Shown here: positions 1 through 5,365 of the stretch, in pieces
How the letters are laid out: each line of letters begins with the position of its first letter
Position numbering within the stretch: position 1 is the first letter of the stretch
Assembly (NCBI GenBank): GCA_900313265.1
Contig: OMRN01000040.1
Location: 1 to 10,780, forward strand
Reading direction: 5' to 3'
DNA length: 10,780 nt
From: an uncultured Lachnospiraceae bacterium
GTDB taxonomy: Bacteria > Bacillota > Clostridia > Lachnospirales > Lachnospiraceae
The notes under the pieces: generated by a model
Seen by the model: the letters and a program-made list of their open reading frames with translations, nothing else
Databases searched by the model: none
Told to the model about the DNA's origin: nothing
Translations under genes and position numbers: made by a program

Positions 1-5
1 TTCGC

Positions 6-23
6 AAGGCCTTCCGCCTTTTT
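6..23 (+). terminator. Possible short intrinsic terminator at the window edge
   Basis: A five-base stem (AAGGC at 6-10, GCCTT at 16-20) closes a five-base loop and runs into five T residues (19-23). This has the form of a weak rho-independent terminator for a plus-strand gene lying outside the window to the left. The stem is short and the upstream context is missing, so the call is tentative. Confidence 0.35.
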
Positions 24-45
24 CCGTGTTGATTATTGCGCATCG

Positions 46-126
46 CTACAGTATATTATTTCCATACTCAGTTTTGACAAAGTAAACATTTCCGAATGGG
101 TCTATGGCACGCAGCCACTTAATATG
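46..126 (-). pseudogene. Possible C-terminal remnant of an unidentified gene
   Basis: On the minus strand, about 26 codons ending in TAG at 46-48 read as a protein-like tail containing KWLRAIDPFGNVYFVK and then TEYGNNIL. The composition (aromatic, charged and Gly-Asn turn residues) looks more like a folded protein end than random translation. Upstream of it the frame passes straight through the hairpins at 148-232, where the translation looks non-protein, and there is no GGAGG-type start. It may be the decayed end of a gene interrupted by the palindromic segment. The family is not recognised. It could equally be chance. Confidence 0.2.
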
Positions 127-147
127 ATTCAACGCTGGGGCGACGCA

Positions 148-301
148 CAAACCTAAATTGCTTCGCAATTTCGGTTTGCTTGATTGCTCACGTTTAAAGG
201 CATTTGCGTAGCAAATGTTTTGCGCTCGCAAACCACCCGCTTATGAATCATTATTAATCGGCTGCTGTAATATACGTATTCGCAAGACTTGCTCGAGCAA
301 G
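148..301. repeat. Palindrome-rich non-coding segment
   Basis: Four compact hairpins follow one another. (1) At 148-178, AAATTGC/GCAATTT around a TTC loop, extended by CAAACC/GGTTTG after one mismatch. (2) At 201-217, CATTTGC/GCAAATG around GTA, extendable with wobble pairs to 197-221. (3) At 219-232, TTTGC/GCAAA around GCTC. (4) At 288-301, the perfect 14-base palindrome CTTGCTCGAGCAAG. Short open frames cross the area, but none has a Shine-Dalgarno site or a recognisable product. The cluster resembles intergenic repetitive palindromes or a decayed miniature element. Mobility or function cannot be shown from one copy. Confidence 0.5.
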
Positions 302-333
302 CGATTGGCAATCTTCGTAAGGGATGAGTATGT

Positions 334-385
334 AGTTTGCAACAGCAAAATCTTTCTCATTCGAAATATGCCTGAAGTTGCAAAC
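334..385. repeat. Inverted repeat with 9-bp perfect arms
   Basis: GTTTGCAAC (334-342) is repeated in inverse orientation as GTTGCAAAC (377-385), separated by 34 bp. No gene lies between the arms. It continues the inverted-repeat character of the left edge. It could form a stem-loop in RNA or be part of the same degenerate repeat cluster. Confidence 0.4.
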
Positions 386-443
386 ACAACCGATTCCCGT
401 CGAAGGTTTGCCAAGTGCGACGCGAGCCAATATGCCGGATTCG

Positions 444-459
444 GTAAAGTATACTTTAC
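444..459. promoter_or_regulatory. Perfect 16-bp palindrome overlapping a -10-like box, candidate operator
   Basis: The sequence GTAAAGTATACTTTAC is a perfect 16-base palindrome lying 14 bp before the ribosome binding site of the small Cys-rich gene at 484. Its centre contains TATACT (450-455), a good σA -10 hexamer, but no convincing -35 lies 16-18 bp upstream. A dimeric regulator bound here would cover the presumed promoter and start site, so an operator is plausible. The regulator is unknown. It does not match the Fur consensus. Confidence 0.4.
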
Positions 460-483
460 AAAGCATCTTCATGGGAGGAACAC

Positions 484-696
484 ATGCACTGGATTGCGGA
501 AAACATCGGAACCATCATAGCGGGCGCGGCGGTAGCCGCGGTTATTGCGCTGGCGGTTTTTATAACTGTGCGAAGGAGAAAGACAGGCGGTTGTTCCTGC
601 GGCTGTGATGGCTGTGCAAATGCCGCAAACTGCGGACTGAAACAAAAGAACAGCGAAAACAAAAATGATGAACAAAAAACCGGCCGGTCGGAATAA
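484..696 (+). CDS. FeoB-associated Cys-rich membrane protein
   Basis: A 70-residue protein with one transmembrane helix (about residues 8-29), a positive RRRK stop-transfer cluster (30-33) and a Cys-rich stretch CSCGCDGCANAANC with Cys at 37, 39, 41, 44 and 50. The tail is short and Lys/Asn/Glu-rich. This layout is that of the FeoB-associated Cys-rich family, which usually sits just after feoB and is thought to assist ferrous iron uptake, possibly by binding metal on the cytoplasmic side. The ATG follows GGAGG by five bases. No feoA or feoB is visible in the 483 bp upstream, so it may be an orphan copy or a gene with its own promoter. The last codons form the left arm of the terminator at 679-710. 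Family assignment is fairly secure; the metal role is inferred from the family. Confidence 0.75.
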   Translation: MHWIAENIGTIIAGAAVAAVIALAVFITVRRRKTGGCSCGCDGCANAANCGLKQKNSENKNDEQKTGRSE

Positions 697-710
697 TCCA
701 ACCGGTCGGT
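679..710. terminator. Bidirectional intrinsic terminator between convergent genes
   Basis: Arms at 679-691 and 698-710 form a 13-position GC-rich stem (one G-T wobble, one C/A mismatch) around the loop AATAAT. On the plus strand a T-rich tail follows (711-720). On the minus strand the run of A at 674-678 becomes a U tail. It can therefore end both the small gene at 484-696, whose last codons and stop lie in the stem and loop, and the ABC permease transcript arriving from the right. Confidence 0.85.
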
Positions 711-757
711 ATATTTTTGTCATATGGGAATCATTCCTCTTCCCTTTTAGGACCGTC

Positions 758-1540
758 TTATAAGTCAAGTTCCTTCCGGTCAAAGTAAATAATCGTTCCC
801 GCCAGAACAAGGCCGATATAAATGACTACACATAGTATCGTCCAGAAGATTCCTTCCGGAACAAGTCCGAGAATGAAATTCGTATGGGCATAGCCGAACA
901 TTCCGTCCATGAAATAGCGGTCAAGATGTAAAACACGTATCGCCGGGGATGCTGACATCATCTGAAGTCCAACGGGAAGAATCTGCAGAATAAGAAGCGC
1001 AAAAATTCCCATCGCCATATTATTTGTTAAATAAAGTACCAGTGCCGCAATCGTAACGCTTGCAATTGTTTTTAACGCCCCGAATAAGATGCCGAAAAGG
1101 ACAAAGGATGCATATTCCCCGGTAAGCGGCCGATGGAAAAGTGAAAAAAGCAGAAACAAAACCGGAACCAGCACCACATAAAAGATTGAGGACAGTATCA
1201 CGCTGTCTATAAACTTCGAAAGAACAATCTTCTTACGTGACATTCCGTATCCGATCATCTGGGTCATGCTCATGGACTTGAAATCATCCACAAAAAGCGC
1301 CAGGAAAATCACGATGGATAAAGCCAGTTTTAAAGAATCCATCATGGTATTGATGGAAGCGAGTGCCGCATTTTTCTGCTGTGCAAGCAGTCCCAGCTGG
1401 GGAATAATCTTTGAAAGAAACTCAACAGCCAGCATGGAAATCATGGTCGATAAACCAAACAGCAAAGCGATTAGCGGAATAATCCAGAATATCTGTTTCC
1501 GGAAAACCCTGCGTAAATCCGCACGAATCATATTTCTCAT
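758..1540 (-). CDS. ABC-2 type transporter permease (second of two paralogues)
   Basis: A 260-residue integral membrane protein with about six predicted helices: one near residues 17-38, one near 70-84, one near 105-130, then a cluster through the middle and a last one near 230-252. Between helices 2 and 3 lies VDDFKSMSM (84-92) followed by GYGMSRKKI, a cytoplasmic segment typical of ABC-2 permeases that contact the ATPase. The start ATG overlaps the stop of the preceding permease (ATGA at 1537-1540) and has an AGGAG inside that gene, which argues for translational coupling. It shares its beginning (IRADLRRV) and end (RKELDL) with that neighbour, so the two probably arose by duplication and form a heterodimeric membrane domain served by the ATPase at 2244-3065. 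The layout is like LanFEG/BcrAB exporters. The substrate is unknown; a peptide is the best guess from the family. Confidence 0.85.
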   Translation of the reverse strand: MRNMIRADLRRVFRKQIFWIIPLIALLFGLSTMISMLAVEFLSKIIPQLGLLAQQKNAALASINTMMDSLKLALSIVIFLALFVDDFKSMSMTQMIGYGMSRKKIVLSKFIDSVILSSIFYVVLVPVLFLLFSLFHRPLTGEYASFVLFGILFGALKTIASVTIAALVLYLTNNMAMGIFALLILQILPVGLQMMSASPAIRVLHLDRYFMDGMFGYAHTNFILGLVPEGIFWTILCVVIYIGLVLAGTIIYFDRKELDL

Positions 1541-2247
1541 AAATCCAGCTCCTTTCTTTTAAAGAAAAGACTACCGATTACAATAAACGCTGTAACATAC
1601 ACAACCACAATAATAAACTGATAGGGAAAATTCCCCGTCATCACGGCAGAATATCCTTTATCAATCATTCCGTCCGTTGTCAGATAGTAGATTGTTCCCT
1701 CCTTATTAACCGCCATAAGAAGTATCCGAAGGAAGGCAATCAGTCCGAGAATGGTTACGATTCCGGCTGCAACGTTCCATAATGCATACATTAAAATGGA
1801 TGCAAAGGCAAACAGGGCAACATTACGAAACCATCCGAGGAAGATCATAAGCACGGTTAATGCCGTCTGCTTCGGTGAATAATATGCATTCAGTAAAAAC
1901 GTATGAAATACATAAAATTCAATAAATGCAAGGACATAGAATCCAAACAGCAGGATGGAACTGGTAATCAGTTTGGCAACCAGAAGCTTTGTTCTGGAAA
2001 CCCCCCTGCCGATTACGGTAATCATGCTTCCCGAACGGAAATCATCTCCGTAAAGAGTAATCAGAATCGGAACAGAAGCCATAATCGCTACAAGATATGC
2101 CGTATCGTTTTTTTCGATATTCATCATTTCCATGGCATCCGATGAAAGGCCGCCCAAAATGGCAAAAAGAAGCATCAATCCGGCAAAAATATAAAGTGTC
2201 GGGCGTCTTAATACCCTTCTTAAATCAGCACGAATCAAATTAATCAT
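1537..2247 (-). CDS. ABC-2 type transporter permease (first of two paralogues)
   Basis: A 236-residue membrane protein with about six hydrophobic segments (near residues 18-34, 50-66, 93-113, 130-146, 150-178 and 211-229). The motif GDDFRSGSM (67-75) followed by GRGVSRTKL is the conserved cytoplasmic loop of ABC-2 permeases and aligns with the same loop in the following gene. It opens with NLIRADLRRVLRR and closes with FKRKELDL, nearly matching the ends of its neighbour. The start overlaps the ATPase stop by ATGA (2244-2247) and is preceded by GGAGGAGG. It would form the transmembrane channel with the second permease and be powered by the upstream ATPase. No enzymatic domain is seen. It may serve peptide export or immunity, by analogy with lantibiotic-immunity transporters. 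Confidence 0.85.
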   Translation of the reverse strand: MINLIRADLRRVLRRPTLYIFAGLMLLFAILGGLSSDAMEMMNIEKNDTAYLVAIMASVPILITLYGDDFRSGSMITVIGRGVSRTKLLVAKLITSSILLFGFYVLAFIEFYVFHTFLLNAYYSPKQTALTVLMIFLGWFRNVALFAFASILMYALWNVAAGIVTILGLIAFLRILLMAVNKEGTIYYLTTDGMIDKGYSAVMTGNFPYQFIIVVVYVTAFIVIGSLFFKRKELDL

Positions 2248-3065
2248 AAGTTGCCTCCTCCTATTAAGCGGAAGTAGAAGTCTTCCAAAGAGGTTCTCTC
2301 CTGAATCTCCCTGGTAATCTGAATGCCCGCTTCAGCAAGTACCTGTCTTGCTCTTTCGATATCGGAAAGGGCAATCTCGATAACCGGTTCGGTTTCCTTT
2401 AAGTCCGCCTCGGTAATCTCTTTTACGACAATTCCTTCGTTAACAATTCCGAAACGATGGGCCGTATGCTCCAGTTCTCCCAGAATATGGGAAGATACGA
2501 TAACCGTCATTCCGAATTCTTCGTTAAAACGGTGAATCATATTACGAACATCGGCAATACCCTGGGGATCCAGACCGTTTGTCGGCTCATCGAGAATCAG
2601 TATCTCCGGGCTTCCGAGAATCGCGTTGGCTATTCCGAGACGCTGCTGCATACCTAAGGAATACTTGCGGAACGGCTGCTTAACATCCTTTAAATTCACC
2701 AGCTCCAGCACCCTGTCAATCTCTTCTTTTGCCGTTTTTCCGTGAAATCCTTTGGCAATGGCATAGTATTTTAAATTCTCCCTGGCAGTTAAATAGCCGT
2801 AGAATTTCTGCCCTACCAGAAAACCGATTTTGTTCCGGTTTTTATATAACTCCTTGTCATTGGTGCTTCCGCAGATGGAAACACTTCCGTTATCCATTCT
2901 GGAAAGGCCGAGAACCATTTTAAAAATCGTTGTCTTACCTGCACCGTTTTTTCCGATCAGACCGTAAATATCGCCCTTATTTACCTGCATATTCACGCCT
3001 TTTAATACTTCGTGCTTTCCATATGCTTTCTTAACATCTTCCAGTTTAATCAATGCTTCGCTCAT
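2244..3065 (-). CDS. ABC transporter ATP-binding protein, bacitracin/lantibiotic-immunity type
   Basis: A 273-residue cytoplasmic ATPase that energises the two following permeases. All nucleotide-binding motifs are present: Walker A GKNGAGKT (38-45), a Q-loop Gln near 86 in GQKFYGYLTARENL, signature YSLGMQQRLGIA (135-146), Walker B ILILDEP (155-161), D-loop GLD (164-166) and switch His193 in SSH. The segments KYSLGMQQRLGIA and LDEPTNGLDPQGI are typical of the BcrA/LanF branch. About 70 residues of C-terminal extension follow, as usual in this group. The ATG at 3065 is chosen because GGAGG lies five bases upstream; an in-frame GTG four codons earlier overlaps that site and is unlikely. The gene begins 16 bp after the stop of the M13 peptidase, which points to one transcript. 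Confidence 0.93.
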   Translation of the reverse strand: MSEALIKLEDVKKAYGKHEVLKGVNMQVNKGDIYGLIGKNGAGKTTIFKMVLGLSRMDNGSVSICGSTNDKELYKNRNKIGFLVGQKFYGYLTARENLKYYAIAKGFHGKTAKEEIDRVLELVNLKDVKQPFRKYSLGMQQRLGIANAILGSPEILILDEPTNGLDPQGIADVRNMIHRFNEEFGMTVIVSSHILGELEHTAHRFGIVNEGIVVKEITEADLKETEPVIEIALSDIERARQVLAEAGIQITREIQERTSLEDFYFRLIGGGNL

Positions 3066-3081
3066 GTTGTCCTCCACTTAT

Positions 3082-5268
3082 TTACCAGATTGCAATACGT
3101 TTTTCAGGTTCCAGATACATGCCGTCTCCCGGCTGAACATTAAAGGTTTCGACAAATTCCTCGAATTGCATAACCGTAACATTCGCCCTGAGATAGGCAA
3201 GAGGGTGAATGTCATTTTCAAAATAGGTCTTTTCGACTTTCTCGCTATATCTGGCCCTCCACATGGTTGCCTCCGCGCGAAAATACTTATCATAATCGAA
3301 ATCCGGATCCTTTGCGGCAATATTCAGAGTAATTCTCATACCTCCCATATCCGCGGTTGCCTCTGCCGAAACCTTTCCTCCGTTATACGGGGTCTGGTTG
3401 AAAGGACGAAGACCGGTATAGAATCCCGTAAGTTTCATTACACGGTCGTTGAAAGCCATCTTGTCCGTTGACGGGAACCATTCCTTCCGGATTCCGTCTT
3501 TATCATACTGAATTCCGTTCTGGTCAAAACCGTGTGTCAGTTCGTGACCTACGACAACACCCAGCGTTCCGAGTAATTCCTCGTCGGATATCCCTTCGTA
3601 ATAAAAAGGATATTCACAAATACCGGCAAGAATGTAGATGGCGTTTTCCTGGCCGGTGTAGAATGCATTTGTTCCCAGTGTATTCACACCGATAACCGGA
3701 TTCCAGACATTCTTGTCATATTCCCTGTACAAATCTTCTGCCATACGGCATCTCGCAAAATAATTTAACTGAAGTTGTGCCTCAAGGAAACTGCCTCCGT
3801 CCTGTTTTGAAACAAGGTTCAAATCATCGTAATTAATCATTTCACTGTTGGGACTTACCACATGGGGTACAACACAGTCTAACTTCTCCACGGCAAGTTT
3901 CTTGCCTTCATCCGAAATCCAGTCCTCGCTGAGTATTACTTCACGGTAGCTGTCAATCAGCGTCTGTACCAGTTCTTCGAGTCTTTGCTGCTCTTCGTCA
4001 CTTACATATTCTTCCAGATACAATTCGTTAAAAACAGCCGACATGGCGCCGGTTGCCAGATACCTCTGGAAAAAGATCATATTCTCCATTCTCTCGGGGT
4101 CCATATCCGAATCTTCTGTCGACACGCCGTTAAAATTCGAATTCAGTTCCGACAGCTGATCATAGAGATCTCTGTCAAGATTATAATAATTTACCTTAAT
4201 ATACTGCACCTTTAAAAATGCCTTTATTTTCTCAAGATTTTCACCTGAGCATAAACGATCCAGTTTTTTTAATAACTTTTTGTCAGCGGCAACCGATATG
4301 TCTCCCGTGATTCCGAATGCACTTAAATACTCTTCGAGCGGATAGGAGCCTGCCAGCTTCAGCGCATCCGCTTTGGACATGATAAACGGATCCACCGCAT
4401 CCACCGTTACCTGCGTCCTTGCGGACATAAGTTTCTTTTCCATACGGTAATTTGAACGGATCAGCTGTTTTTGTTGTTTTTCACTGTATCCGAGTGCATC
4501 CAGAATAAAGGACAGCTCCTGTTCTTTTAACATTTTCATATCAATCGAATCTATCGTGGACGCATTATAATAAGAATCATCCGATCCAAGGAACCGGTCC
4601 GGAATATCCAGTTTGCAGACTACTTTCGACGGATCGTCTTCGGAACGGGCATTCGTCGTATACATAACCGGAGCAATTCCGAGCGGATTCTTCTTCGTGT
4701 CGGTAATCCATGCATAGAGTTCGTCCCGGTTGGAAATACTGTCTATCTCCTGAAGATAGGCCTGAAGCGGACCGACCCCCTGAGCATTCCTTGTATCCCA
4801 GTCGGTCGCAAGGTCGTAGTACTTGTTGAATTCCTGCGCATTCTTGCCTTCCATATTGGAAATCTTCTCTAAAATCGTAATTTCCTTGTCAAAAACAGCA
4901 TCTTCAACTTCCTGAAAAACCATGGCCGTTTCATCGGAAGAAACAATCCACTCCTGATTTACGGCCGCCGCAAAATCATCCTGTAACCGGATTTCATCCG
5001 TGGCTTTAACCCTTCCGATTACTTCCGAATCCACCCACTTGGTACCGTAAGTGCTTTTTCCGAATAAGGACGACACCGATGATTTAGCCGCTTCCTGCTT
5101 TTCGGAAGATGCGGAGTCGTCTGTGGATGTACCGGAATCGTTTTCCGTAAAACCAACATATGTCTCATTGCCGCCCGGATTATACGATACCGTATTCATA
5201 AGCGGGGCACAGCCGGACGCTGTAACAATCAGACCTGCCAGAATCAAAGCTGTTATTCTTTTTTTCAT
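3082..5268 (-). CDS. M13 family zinc metallopeptidase (neprilysin/PepO type), lipoprotein
   Basis: A 728-residue secreted endopeptidase, expected on the outer face of the membrane. The signal peptide MKKRITALILAGLIVTASGC ends in lipid-anchor Cys20. Residues about 25-65 are a Ser/Asp/Glu-rich linker. The catalytic core is intact: substrate-binding NAFY (534-537), zinc ligands His575 and His579 with catalytic Glu576 in HELTHGFD, third ligand Glu636 and Asp640 in EATADMGG, then His688 and Arg694 in HPLAYLRAN, and the canonical C-terminal Trp. Length fits a full M13 enzyme (N-terminal cap plus catalytic domain). Family members cut short peptides. Start: ATG at 5268 with AGGAGG just upstream; the longer frame to 5379 would run through the preceding gene's terminator. 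It sits 16 bp ahead of the ABC ATPase, so peptide cleavage and transport may be linked. Confidence 0.93.
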   Translation of the reverse strand: MKKRITALILAGLIVTASGCAPLMNTVSYNPGGNETYVGFTENDSGTSTDDSASSEKQEAAKSSVSSLFGKSTYGTKWVDSEVIGRVKATDEIRLQDDFAAAVNQEWIVSSDETAMVFQEVEDAVFDKEITILEKISNMEGKNAQEFNKYYDLATDWDTRNAQGVGPLQAYLQEIDSISNRDELYAWITDTKKNPLGIAPVMYTTNARSEDDPSKVVCKLDIPDRFLGSDDSYYNASTIDSIDMKMLKEQELSFILDALGYSEKQQKQLIRSNYRMEKKLMSARTQVTVDAVDPFIMSKADALKLAGSYPLEEYLSAFGITGDISVAADKKLLKKLDRLCSGENLEKIKAFLKVQYIKVNYYNLDRDLYDQLSELNSNFNGVSTEDSDMDPERMENMIFFQRYLATGAMSAVFNELYLEEYVSDEEQQRLEELVQTLIDSYREVILSEDWISDEGKKLAVEKLDCVVPHVVSPNSEMINYDDLNLVSKQDGGSFLEAQLQLNYFARCRMAEDLYREYDKNVWNPVIGVNTLGTNAFYTGQENAIYILAGICEYPFYYEGISDEELLGTLGVVVGHELTHGFDQNGIQYDKDGIRKEWFPSTDKMAFNDRVMKLTGFYTGLRPFNQTPYNGGKVSAEATADMGGMRITLNIAAKDPDFDYDKYFRAEATMWRARYSEKVEKTYFENDIHPLAYLRANVTVMQFEEFVETFNVQPGDGMYLEPEKRIAIW

Positions 5269-5272
5269 ACTG

Positions 5273-5324
5273 CCTCCTGTTATTATAGAGTATGGAGAAT
5301 AATTCCCCGGGCCTTTCAGGTAAA
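5273..5324 (-). promoter_or_regulatory. Candidate promoter and RBS of the M13 peptidase/ABC operon
   Basis: Just after the upstream gene's terminator, the minus strand shows TTTACC (5324-5319), a 17-bp spacer and TATTCT (5301-5296), each matching four of six σA consensus bases. Transcription would begin near 5289, leaving a short leader before AGGAGG (5278-5273) and the ATG at 5268. A perfect TATAAT at 5287-5282 lies nearby but has no -35 and would start the RNA almost on the ribosome binding site. Either way a new transcript starting here is reasonable. Confidence 0.4.
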
Positions 5325-5326
5325 GC

Positions 5327-5355
5327 AAAAAAGGGCGGATAAAGCCCATCCGCCC
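5327..5355 (-). terminator. Intrinsic terminator of the solute-binding lipoprotein gene
   Basis: On the minus strand an eight-base perfect GC-rich stem (5355-5348 with 5340-5333, GGGCGGAT/ATCCGCCC) with a seven-base loop is followed by six U residues (5332-5327). It starts about 10 bp after the stop codon at 5366. It separates the solute-binding gene from the M13/ABC unit. Confidence 0.88.
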
Positions 5356-5365
5356 CGTCGATTTA

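Noticed and set aside
241..258. Fur-box-like sequence near the Cys-rich gene
   Set aside because: Only a partial match to the 7-1-7 Fur model, and it lies over 220 bp from the gene with no promoter next to it.
254..472. Minus-strand open frame of 72 codons antisense to the left edge
   Set aside because: No RBS and no recognisable family. It reads through the inverted repeats and the candidate operator.
215..520. Plus-strand open frame of 101 codons over the left edge
   Set aside because: No RBS, translation rich in Arg/Cys with no domain, crosses the palindromes and the start of the supported gene at 484.
3066..3077. GTG start of the ABC ATPase four codons upstream
   Set aside because: The GTG overlaps the GGAGG site that serves the ATG at 3065.
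5282..5287. Perfect TATAAT as the main promoter of the M13 gene
   Set aside because: No -35 lies at the right distance, and transcription would start nearly on the RBS. The TTTACC-N17-TATTCT pair fits better.
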